64,000 bases of DNA. It comes from Hymenobacter ruricola (GTDB lineage: Bacteria; Bacteroidota; Bacteroidia; Cytophagales; Hymenobacteraceae). Below, piece after piece: positions 16,941-23,148 of the stretch (positions are counted from its first letter, which is position 1; every line of letters begins with the position of its first letter). The notes under the pieces were generated by a model. The model was not told the DNA's origin and searched no databases. It saw only the letters and a program-made list of their open reading frames with translations. A program made the position numbers and the translations under genes. Where the stretch lies: contig NZ_JADQDM010000006.1 of assembly GCF_015694525.1 (NCBI RefSeq), positions 124,001 through 188,000 of the forward strand, given 5' to 3'.

Positions 16941-17449
16941 CAGGCGGCGGGGGCTAAAAGCGAGCGAAGTTTTTCCTGCACGCGGTGCATTTTCACGCGC
17001 ACGTTGTTTTGGGTGATGCCCAGAATGTCGGCCATTTCTTCGTACGACCGGTCTTCGAGGTAAAGCAGAATGAAGGCCTTGTCGACTTCCGACAGCCGAC
17101 CGATGGCGCGGTAGAGCTGAGCGCGGTCATCGGCGTCGTAGCCGGTTTCCGGGGCCTGGGCCACGGCCAGCGCTTCGGCGTCCAGCTCGCTCGGAGCCGG
17201 GCGGCGGGTGCGCTGGCGCAGGTTCGAGATGGCCACGTTCAGGGCAATGCGGTAGAGCCAGGTGCTGAGCTTGGCGTTGGGCTGCGGCACGTAGCGCGGC
17301 CACGCCCGCCACAGCTGCAATATTATTTCCTGAAACAGGTCCTGCCGGTCATCGGCGTCCTGGCAATACAGCCGGGCCACGCGGCGCAGCAGCGGCTGGT
17401 ACTCGTTCAGCGCGGCAACAAAATCGGCGGACGGCGCGGCGGCAGGCAT
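16940..17449 (-). CDS. ECF RNA polymerase sigma factor
   Basis: This 169-residue sigma-70 family protein of the extracytoplasmic-function type has region 2 (DLFQEIILQLWRAWPRY) and region 4 (SYEEMADILGITQNNVRVKM, the helix-turn-helix). There is no region 1.1 or 3. The ATG giving MPAAAPSADF was chosen because conserved sequence begins just after it. Its stop overlaps the start of the membrane protein by one base. The signal and regulon are unknown. No clear TAnnTTTG box was found upstream, which would fit autoregulation from an ECF-type promoter. Confidence 0.9.
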   Translation of the reverse strand: MPAAAPSADFVAALNEYQPLLRRVARLYCQDADDRQDLFQEIILQLWRAWPRYVPQPNAKLSTWLYRIALNVAISNLRQRTRRPAPSELDAEALAVAQAPETGYDADDRAQLYRAIGRLSEVDKAFILLYLEDRSYEEMADILGITQNNVRVKMHRVQEKLRSLLAPAA

Positions 17450-17576
17450 TGGGGGTAGTGGTTTCGGGAAGTGAATCGCAACCAATGGCGTAGCATTACA
17501 TGGGTTGAATAAAATATTTTCCCCCTGCAATTCAGATGATTGAATCCGACCAATGAGTAACCTTAGAATCACACCA

Positions 17577-17584
17577 TACCTTTG
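17577..17584 (+). promoter_or_regulatory. -7 promoter box (TACCTTTG), plus strand
   Basis: An exact TAnnTTTG match pointing right, in a gap where both flanking genes point left. It would start a transcript near 17590, just before the folded leader and small ORF. No clear -33 element is seen. Confidence 0.45.
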
Positions 17585-17605
17585 GATTAAGCGCGTTGGG
17601 TATGT

Positions 17606-17686
17606 CCCCCAGCCGAACCGGGTCCTCTGAAAAGAGGAAGCCCCGGCTGCTCGAACAGACCGGGGCTTCAGAAGTGTGGGGGTTTT
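17606..17686 (+). ncRNA. Folded leader or small RNA with alternative hairpins
   Basis: An outer stem CCCCCA (17606-17611) / TGGGGG (17677-17682) followed by TTTT encloses TCCTCT-GAAA-AGAGGA (17623-17638) and a 10-bp stem GAAGCCCCGG / CCGGGGCTTC (17637-17646 / 17660-17669). Bases 17642-17646 can pair instead with CCGGG at 17618-17622. That gives two exclusive folds, as in attenuators. No known RNA family is recognised. Confidence 0.4.
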
Positions 17687-17713
17687 AGTGGAACCCTTTA
17701 CTTCTTCTGGAAC

Positions 17714-17833
17714 ATGAATAGGGACCGCGTGAAAAAACTACTGCAATCAGTTGGAAAAGCTGTTTTGTTAGGAGTGGCGAGCGGAGTGGGAAAAGCCATT
17801 GGCTTATTCTTGCTCACGCAGCTACTTCGGTAG
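17714..17833 (+). CDS. Candidate 39-residue cationic hydrophobic peptide
   Basis: An ATG-initiated frame of 39 codons. The peptide starts MNRDRVKKLLQ and continues as one hydrophobic helix with repeated small residues (VGKAVLLGVASGVGKAIG), ending LLTQLLR. It could span a membrane or be a toxin-like or signalling peptide. Support is contextual: a -7 box and folded leader lie upstream, and a terminator begins five bases after the stop. There is no homology I recognise and no clear ribosome site. It may be non-coding. Confidence 0.4.
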   Translation: MNRDRVKKLLQSVGKAVLLGVASGVGKAIGLFLLTQLLR

Positions 17834-17837
17834 TTGG

Positions 17838-17873
17838 TGAGGGGTTGGGCCCAGCGCCTGACCCCTCATTTTT
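17838..17873 (+). terminator. Terminator after the small peptide ORF
   Basis: The stem TGAGGGGT / ACCCCTCA (17838-17845 / 17861-17868) is followed by TTTTT on the plus strand. It defines the end of a rightward transcript in this gap. Confidence 0.75.
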
Positions 17874-17877
17874 ATTA

Positions 17878-17894
17878 TGTTCGTAATGCGAACA
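17878..17894. promoter_or_regulatory. Palindrome TGTTCG-N5-CGAACA, candidate operator
   Basis: A perfect 6-bp inverted repeat with a 5-base spacer, in AT-rich sequence between two terminators. The size fits a dimeric helix-turn-helix regulator. No gene start is close on either strand, so its target is unclear. Confidence 0.3.
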
Positions 17895-17928
17895 AATATA
17901 CAATAGCAGTTTACATTTGGTTGCTTTC

Positions 17929-17966
17929 AAAAGCAAAGTGGCCCGTTAGCAAACGCTGACGGGCCA
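17929..17966 (-). terminator. Terminator after dnaJ
   Basis: TGGCCCGTTAGC / GCTGACGGGCCA (one G-T pair) with the loop AAAC. On the minus strand it is followed by CTTTGCTTTT, so it serves dnaJ. Confidence 0.8.
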
Positions 17967-17999
17967 CTCGCAGTGTGCACAGTCTCGCTAACTGGCGGC

Positions 18000-19136
18000 C
18001 TACTGGAAATACTCCTTCACTTTCTCGAAGAAGCCTTTCTCGTTCTTGCCCGGGTGCGGCGTGAAGTTATCCGAGTCGCGCAGCTTCTCCAGCAGCTCGC
18101 GCTCCTGGCTGCTCACGTTTTTGGGCGTCCACACGTTGAGGTGAATGAGTTGGTCGCCGCGGCCGTAGCCGTTGATGTCCTTGATGCCTTTGCCGCGCAG
18201 GCGCAGGATTTTGCCGGGTTGGGTGCCCGGGTCCACCTTGATTTTCACCTTGCCTTCGATGGTCGGCACTTCCAGGTTGGCACCCAGCGCGGCATCTACG
18301 AAGGAGATGTACTGCTCGAACATGATGTTGTTGCCGTCGCGCTTCAGGAACTCGTGCGGCTCCTCCTCAATCTGAATGAGCAGGTCGCCGGGCACGCCGC
18401 CGCGCTCGGGGAAGTTGCCTTTGCCATTCATGCTCAGTTGCATGTCGTTGGCCACGCCGGCGGGGATGTTGATGGGAATCACTTCCTCGTGCAGCTGCCG
18501 GCCTTCGCCTTTGCACACGTCGCAGGTGGCGGTCACGGTTTTGCCTTCGCCGTTGCAGGTGGGGCAGGTGCTGCTGCTCACCATCTGGCCGAGCATGGTG
18601 TTGACCACGCGCTTGGTTTGGCCGGAGCCCTGGCAGGTTTGGCAGGTCTTGAGCTCGGTGCCGTTTTTGGCGCCGGTGCCGCTGCAGGGCTGGCAGGCCA
18701 CGTAGCGCTTCACCTTGATTTTCTTCTCCACGCCGTTGGCAATTTCTTCCAGGTCGAGCTTCAGCTTGATGCGCAGGTTTGAGCCCTTGCGCTGGCGCCG
18801 GCCGCCCTGGCGCCCGCCCCCAAAGAAGCCCTCGAAGCCCCCGCCGCCGAAGATGTCGCCGAACTGGGAGAAGATGTCGTCCATGTTCTGCGGGCCGCCC
18901 CCGTTGCCACCCATGCCTTGGTGGCCGTAGCGGTCGTAGCGCGCGCGCTTGTCGGCGTTGCTGAGCACCTCGTAGGCCTCGGCGGCTTCCTTGAACTTGT
19001 CTTCGGCCGTGGGGTCGTCGGGGTTTTTATCGGGGTGGTACTTGATGGCCATCTTGCGGTAGGCCGACTTGATTTCGTCGCCCGCCGCATTTTTGGCGAT
19101 ACCTAATATCTCGTAATAATCGCGCTTCGTAGCCAT
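18000..19136 (-). CDS. dnaJ: Chaperone protein DnaJ
   Basis: DnaJ is the co-chaperone that delivers substrates to DnaK and stimulates its ATPase. All domains are present in 378 residues: the J domain with HPD at 34-36, a Gly/Phe-rich linker (about 72-115) and the zinc domain. The zinc domain has four CxxCxGxG units ([32 protein letters not shown]). The C-terminal substrate-binding domain follows. It follows grpE on the same strand with a family A repeat between them; dnaK is elsewhere. No CIRCE element was seen upstream of grpE. Confidence 0.97.
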   Translation of the reverse strand: MATKRDYYEILGIAKNAAGDEIKSAYRKMAIKYHPDKNPDDPTAEDKFKEAAEAYEVLSNADKRARYDRYGHQGMGGNGGGPQNMDDIFSQFGDIFGGGGFEGFFGGGRQGGRRQRKGSNLRIKLKLDLEEIANGVEKKIKVKRYVACQPCSGTGAKNGTELKTCQTCQGSGQTKRVVNTMLGQMVSSSTCPTCNGEGKTVTATCDVCKGEGRQLHEEVIPINIPAGVANDMQLSMNGKGNFPERGGVPGDLLIQIEEEPHEFLKRDGNNIMFEQYISFVDAALGANLEVPTIEGKVKIKVDPGTQPGKILRLRGKGIKDINGYGRGDQLIHLNVWTPKNVSSQERELLEKLRDSDNFTPHPGKNEKGFFEKVKEYFQ

Positions 19137-19150
19137 CGTTTATGTGTTTG

Positions 19151-19250
19151 AACGTCATGCAGAGCGCAGCGAAGCATCTTGCCCGCAGTCATCAATTCTA
19201 ATTGATTGCGTTGCGCGGGCGAGATGCTTCGCTGCGCTCTGCATGACGTT
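19151..19250. repeat. Family A inverted repeat, copy 6
   Basis: Arms of 36 bases at 19151-19186 and 19215-19250 agree except for one T/C change. They carry the ATGCAGAGCGCAGCGAAGC variant. The element separates grpE and dnaJ and would be transcribed with them. Confidence 0.92.
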
Positions 19251-19280
19251 CTTTTATTCTTTCAACCTCAAACCTCAAAT

Positions 19281-19859
19281 TTACTGCCCAAGCACCACTT
19301 TGGCGTGGCGAATCACTTTGTCACCTAAATAGTAGCCTTGCTCCACCACGTCCACGATTTTGCCTTTCAGGTCGTCGCTGGGCGCGGGAATCTGGGTGAT
19401 GGCCTCGTGCAGCTCGGCATCGAAGTCGCCGCCCTTGGCTTCCATGGCGGTCAAACCCTTTTGCTGCAGCGTTTTGTTCAACTTGTTCTGAATGATGTCG
19501 ATGCTCTCGCGCACGGCGTTGGCGTCTTCGGTGGCGGCGGTGGCGTTGCGGGCCCGCTCGAAGTCGTCGAGCACAGGCAATAGGGCCGTCATCAACTCCT
19601 GGTTGGCAGTTTTGAACAACTCGATGCGCTCTTTGGTAGTGCGGCGCTTGTAGTTCTCGAACTCGGCGGCCAGGCGCAGGTACTTGTCTTTGAGGTCAGC
19701 CAACTCGGCGTCGGTGCGGGTGCCTTCGGCCGCGGGGGCGCCGGTGGCCGTCAGGTTGGGGTCGGTGCTGCCGCCGTCAACATCGGTCATTTCGCCAGCT
19801 ACGTGATTGGGGTCGGCGGTCAGGTTGTCGTCCTGGGGCAGGTTATTCTCGTCAGCCAT
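19281..19859 (-). CDS. grpE: Nucleotide exchange factor GrpE
   Basis: GrpE releases ADP from DnaK. The 192-residue protein has an acidic, disordered N-terminus (about 1-55), a long coiled coil (ELADLKDKYLRLAAEFENYK then RRTTKERIELFK) and the C-terminal beta domain ending YYLGDKVIRHAKVVLGQ. The ATG of MADENNLPQDD was chosen; an upstream GTG would add 11 basic residues that do not fit the acidic start. It is upstream of dnaJ, the normal order, and likely shares a heat-responsive transcript, although no regulator site is recognisable. Confidence 0.95.
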   Translation of the reverse strand: MADENNLPQDDNLTADPNHVAGEMTDVDGGSTDPNLTATGAPAAEGTRTDAELADLKDKYLRLAAEFENYKRRTTKERIELFKTANQELMTALLPVLDDFERARNATAATEDANAVRESIDIIQNKLNKTLQQKGLTAMEAKGGDFDAELHEAITQIPAPSDDLKGKIVDVVEQGYYLGDKVIRHAKVVLGQ

Positions 19860-19965
19860 TTTAGGGAATATTCGTCGGAAAGGGTTTTTCACGGGCTTAG
19901 CCGGTTAGTCACCCTGCGGGCGCAAGGAACTTGCCAAAGGGGCGCGGGCTGCCATAGTGACGTAG

Positions 19966-19995
19966 TTTTGTCAAACCTTAATTTGCCTTACTTTG
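19966..19995 (+). promoter_or_regulatory. Two-part promoter TTTTG-N18-TACTTTG
   Basis: TTTTG at 19966-19970 and TACTTTG at 19989-19995 are separated by 18 bases, close to the Bacteroidetes -33/-7 arrangement. The ATG at 19996 touches the -7 box, so the first usable start is probably the ATG at 20014. Confidence 0.5.
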
Positions 19996-20013
19996 ATGGA
20001 CACAAGCTCTTCA

Positions 20014-20445
20014 ATGCGTCAAATCCTTATCCCTCTTAAACCAGAAAGGCTTGGCGGTCCCTTCGCTACAGCTGAAGCAGAGATTCTCTCCGAGAAAAAC
20101 GGACGTGGGATAGCGAGGGTAACCGATTTTAATCAGTCAATAAGTTGGGTAAACGAATTTGAGCTTATGATATTTCAAACTCTAAATGATGGAATTAATC
20201 TAAAAGCGATTCGTAAGGCCAGCGAAGAAGAAATAAAAAACTATAGAGTACCTATTTGGATACAAAGCGAGGAAGTACCCGAATGCTGTGGGAAGCCAAT
20301 GATATTCATTGGGCAGTTGGACGACGATACTTTGTGCGCTGAACCGCCACCAAACGCCAAGATGTGGTGGCATGATGCAGCAAGCTTTTATGTTTTCACA
20401 TGCCCAGTTTGCTTATCAGTGCAAGCGGTTGGCCAGCAGTTTTGA
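20014..20445 (+). CDS. AT-rich hypothetical protein with Cys pairs
   Basis: A 143-residue protein of no family I can name. The C-terminal third has CCGKPM and, 40 residues later, CPVC, which could make a small zinc ribbon; the protein ends SVQAVGQQF. The layout resembles the ends of some DUF1963-type proteins, but the similarity is weak. The start at 20014 is preferred because an earlier ATG abuts the promoter box. Composition and codon use are clearly AT-richer than grpE and obg on either side, and it is the only plus-strand gene in this stretch. Both points suggest an acquired gene. Confidence 0.65.
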   Translation: MRQILIPLKPERLGGPFATAEAEILSEKNGRGIARVTDFNQSISWVNEFELMIFQTLNDGINLKAIRKASEEEIKNYRVPIWIQSEEVPECCGKPMIFIGQLDDDTLCAEPPPNAKMWWHDAASFYVFTCPVCLSVQAVGQQF

Positions 20446-20453
20446 CATATTCG

Positions 20454-21446
20454 CTACTCGTGCAGCGCCTTCCAAATCATGTCCTTCAGCGGCACGATGT
20501 TCTTATTCGTGAGGCTGGAAATGAAAATGGACGGCACTTCCTCCGGCAGCGTCTGCCGAATCTCGGCCTCCAGTTCCTCGTCAATCATGTCGGACTTGGT
20601 GATGGCCAGCAGGCGCTTCTTATCTAGCAGCTCGGGGTTGAACTGCTCTAGCTCATTCACCAGCACCTGGTATTCGGCAGCGATGTCGGGAGAGTCGCAG
20701 CTTATCATGAAGAGCAGCATGGAATTGCGCTCGATGTGGCGCAGGAAGCGGGTGCCCAGGCCCTTGCCCTCGGCCGCACCCTCAATGATGCCGGGAATGT
20801 CGGCCATCACGAAGGATTTGTAGTCGCGGTAGGCCACCACGCCCAGGTTGGGCACCAGCGTAGTGAAGGCGTAATCGGCAATCTTGGGCTTGGCCGCCGA
20901 TACCACCGACAGCAATGTGCTCTTGCCCGCGTTGGGGAAGCCCACGAGGCCCACGTCGGCCAGCAGCTTCAGCTCCAGGATGATGGTGGCTTCCACCGCC
21001 GGCTCGCCGGGCTGGGCGTATTCGGGCGCCTGGTTGATGGAGTTCTTGAAATGGTCGTTGCCCCAGCCGCCACGGCCGCCGGGCACGAGGATGGCGCGCT
21101 GGCCGTGCTCGGTGATTTCGAGCACTACCTCACCGGTTTCGGCATCGCGCGCCACCGTACCCAGGGGCACTTGCAGCACGATGTCTTCGCCCTGGGCGCC
21201 GGAGCGCAGGTTTTCGCCCCCGCCCTCGCCATCTTTGGCGAAAACGTGCTTCTGGTATTGCAGGTGTAGCAACGTCCAGAGCTGCGAGTTGCCTTCGAGG
21301 AGGATGTGGCCGCCGCGGCCGCCGTCGCCGCCGTCGGGGCCGCCGTTGGGCAGGCCCTTGGCCCGGAAGTAGTGGCGCGAGCCCGCGCCGCCTTTGCCCG
21401 AGCGGCAGATGAGTTTGACGTAGTCGATGAAGTTGTTGGAAGCCAC
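20454..21446 (-). CDS. obg: GTPase Obg (CgtA)
   Basis: This essential GTPase is linked to 50S ribosome assembly and stress signalling. The 330-residue protein has the Gly-rich Obg domain ([13 protein letters not shown], then GGRGGWGND), the G1 motif GFPNAGKST (about 169), the G3 DIPGIIEGA and the G4 TKSD. The C-terminal OCT extension is absent or very short. Initiation is at GTG (GTG GCT TCC). It ends convergently with the AT-rich gene, nine bases apart. A family A repeat lies directly upstream. Confidence 0.96.
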   Translation of the reverse strand: MASNNFIDYVKLICRSGKGGAGSRHYFRAKGLPNGGPDGGDGGRGGHILLEGNSQLWTLLHLQYQKHVFAKDGEGGGENLRSGAQGEDIVLQVPLGTVARDAETGEVVLEITEHGQRAILVPGGRGGWGNDHFKNSINQAPEYAQPGEPAVEATIILELKLLADVGLVGFPNAGKSTLLSVVSAAKPKIADYAFTTLVPNLGVVAYRDYKSFVMADIPGIIEGAAEGKGLGTRFLRHIERNSMLLFMISCDSPDIAAEYQVLVNELEQFNPELLDKKRLLAITKSDMIDEELEAEIRQTLPEEVPSIFISSLTNKNIVPLKDMIWKALHE

Positions 21447-21472
21447 AGGTATTCGGTATTGATTGTAAACAA

Positions 21473-21589
21473 ACTGTCATCCTGAGCGCAGCGAAGGACC
21501 TTATCAGGTTAAGAATGACGGCTGAACTGGCGTTCAAAAACCGGTTTTTCTAACGTGAGAAGGTCCTTCGCTGCGCTCAGGATGACAGT
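21473..21589. repeat. Family A inverted repeat, copy 7
   Basis: Perfect 30-base arms at 21473-21502 and 21560-21589, of the ATCCTGAGCGCAGCGAAGGA type. It lies between adk and obg, about 27 bases before the obg GTG. Confidence 0.92.
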
Positions 21590-21627
21590 CGTATCTAAAA
21601 GATGACGGTCGTGTTAAAAACGTAAAG

Positions 21628-22254
21628 TTACGCCTTTACTTCTTTGGTGGCCTCAGCCGGTGCCTCCGCCACCACGGGTTTGTGCTGGTCGATGATGGCG
21701 CAAATCTGGTCGAAGATGCTGTCGATGGCGCCGATGCCGTTCAGGGCGTGGAATTTCTTCTGGGCGGCGTAGTAGCCGGCCACCTGGGCGGTTTCGGTGT
21801 TGTACACCGTCACGCGGCGGCGGATTTTGCTTTCGTCCTGGTCGTCGGGGCGGCCGCTGGTTTTGCCGCGCTCCAGCAGGCGGGTCACCAGTTCTTCCTC
21901 GGCCACTTCCAGGGCCACCATGCAGTTGATGCCGCTGTCGTGCACCAGCATCAGCTGGTCGAGGCGCTCGGCCTGGGGCACGGTGCGCGGAAACCCGTCG
22001 AAGATAAAGCCGCCGGCGGTGGCTTTATTGGCTTGCAGGGCGTGGTCAATCATGCCGATGACCACCTCATCGGGCACCAGCAGGCCTTCGTCCATCAGCT
22101 TCTTGGCTTTGAGGCCGAGCTCGGTGCCTTGCGTAATCTGGGCGCGCAGCAAATCGCCGGTGCTCAGGTGCACGAGGTTGTACTTGGAAATGAGTTTCTG
22201 GCTTTGGGTTCCTTTGCCGGCACCGGGAGGGCCAAACAGCACGATATTCAGCAT
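21628..22254 (-). CDS. adk: Adenylate kinase
   Basis: Adenylate kinase interconverts 2 ADP and ATP + AMP in the cytoplasm. The P-loop GPPGAGKGTQ is at residues 8-17, the AMP-binding HLSTGDLLRA at about 29-38, and the FPRTVPQAERL segment near 85. The lid is short, with no four-Cys zinc site (RGKTSGRPDDQDESKIRRR). The Glu/Ala-rich tail (VVAEAPAEATKEVKA) is an unconserved extension, making 208 residues. It follows hpt on the same strand after 76 bases. Confidence 0.96.
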   Translation of the reverse strand: MLNIVLFGPPGAGKGTQSQKLISKYNLVHLSTGDLLRAQITQGTELGLKAKKLMDEGLLVPDEVVIGMIDHALQANKATAGGFIFDGFPRTVPQAERLDQLMLVHDSGINCMVALEVAEEELVTRLLERGKTSGRPDDQDESKIRRRVTVYNTETAQVAGYYAAQKKFHALNGIGAIDSIFDQICAIIDQHKPVVAEAPAEATKEVKA

Positions 22255-22330
22255 GTAGTAAGTAGCGTTTCGCTAGGAAAGGGTATGGTGGGTTCAGGCA
22301 AGTTAATCAATCAGCGCCAATAATCGCGGG

Positions 22331-22870
22331 CTACACGGCCACGTACACATCGGGCAGGTTGCGGCCCAGGCCGTCGTAGTCCAGCCCGTAGCCCACCACG
22401 AAATCGTTGGGAATCTCGCGGGCCACGTAGCGCACCGTGAGCTCGTGCTGCAGGCTGGCCGGCTTGAAAAACAGCGCGGCGATTTCGACCGAAGCCGGAC
22501 CTTTGGTTTGCAGCGTGGGCAGCAGGTGGTGCATGGTGGTGCCGGTGTCCACGATGTCTTCCACGATAATCAGGTCGCGGTCCTGTACTTCTTCGCGCAG
22601 GCCCAGTATTTCCTGCACCGTGCCGCTGCTGGCCGTGCCCTCGTAGGAGGCCACCCGAATGAAGACGATTTCGCACTCGCCGGTGTACTTCTTCAGCAAA
22701 TCGGCGGCAAACATGAAGCCGCCGGTGAGCACCACCACAAACAAGGGGCGGCGGCCGGCGTAGTCGGCGCTGAGGCGGGCGGCGAGGCTGCTCACGGCTT
22801 CATCCAGCTCTGCGGCCGATAAGTAGGGCCGGAAGGCTTTGTGGTGGATGGTGATGTGGGAATGGCCCAT
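22331..22870 (-). CDS. hpt: Hypoxanthine phosphoribosyltransferase
   Basis: This purine-salvage enzyme makes IMP and GMP from hypoxanthine and guanine plus PRPP. The PRPP-binding motif VEDIVDTGTTMHH and the upstream loop VVLTGGFMFAADLL are present; the C-terminus NDFVVGYGLDYDGLGRNLPDV is diagnostic. The length of 179 residues is normal. The ATG of MGHSHITIHHK is preferred because a TAGCTTTG box lies just upstream. It is followed by adk, giving a small nucleotide-metabolism operon. Confidence 0.95.
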   Translation of the reverse strand: MGHSHITIHHKAFRPYLSAAELDEAVSSLAARLSADYAGRRPLFVVVLTGGFMFAADLLKKYTGECEIVFIRVASYEGTASSGTVQEILGLREEVQDRDLIIVEDIVDTGTTMHHLLPTLQTKGPASVEIAALFFKPASLQHELTVRYVAREIPNDFVVGYGLDYDGLGRNLPDVYVAV

Positions 22871-22897
22871 GCGGCACGTGAAGGACTGATGAGGCAA

Positions 22898-22905
22898 CAA
22901 AGCTA
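22898..22905 (-). promoter_or_regulatory. -7 promoter box (TAGCTTTG), minus strand
   Basis: An exact TAnnTTTG match 27 bases before the hpt ATG. It lies just beside the left arm of the family B repeat. Confidence 0.5.
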
Positions 22906-22914
22906 CTGCCCGTT

Positions 22915-23148
22915 GTCTGAACCACGGATTTATCGGATTGGTCGGATTTATCAGATTTTGTGGATGACGGGGAGCGACAAGCCATATTCCTATTTAACAC
23001 ATTGATAAACAATCATAAATTCACAGTTAATCATTAAAGTCAAACACCATCAGGCGAAAAAGAAAAGGCCGCTCCTAGAAGCGGCCTTTTACAAATCGTC
23101 CACAAAATCCGTGGAATCCGATAAATCCGACAAGTCCGCGGTTCAGAC
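22915..23148. repeat. Family B repeat: inverted arrays of about 9-base units
   Basis: The left arm (about 22915-22971) has ACGGATTTATCGGATTGG then TCGGATTTATC. The right arm (about 23097-23148) is its approximate reverse complement with TCCGATAAA / TCCGACAAG / TCCGCGG steps about 9 bases apart. The outer ends (GTCTGAACC and GGTTCAGAC) match perfectly. The right arm reaches the first base of the hppA stop codon. A terminator and an AT-rich stretch lie between the arms. Confidence 0.75.
23063..23090. terminator. Terminator after hppA
   Basis: AAAAGGCCGCT / AGCGGCCTTTT is a perfect 11-bp stem with the loop CCTAGA. It lies 58 bases downstream of the hppA stop, inside the family B pair. Confidence 0.88.

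Noticed and set aside
17606..17686. SRP RNA or another known structured RNA
   Set aside because: The conserved SRP GGAAGCAGCC-type apical sequence and other known signatures are absent.
17878..17894. LexA-type SOS box
   Set aside because: The Gram-positive box is CGAAC-N4-GTTCG; here the half-sites are in the opposite order.
19860..19960. CIRCE heat-shock operator upstream of grpE
   Set aside because: The TTAGCACTC-N9-GAGTGCTAA pattern is not found.
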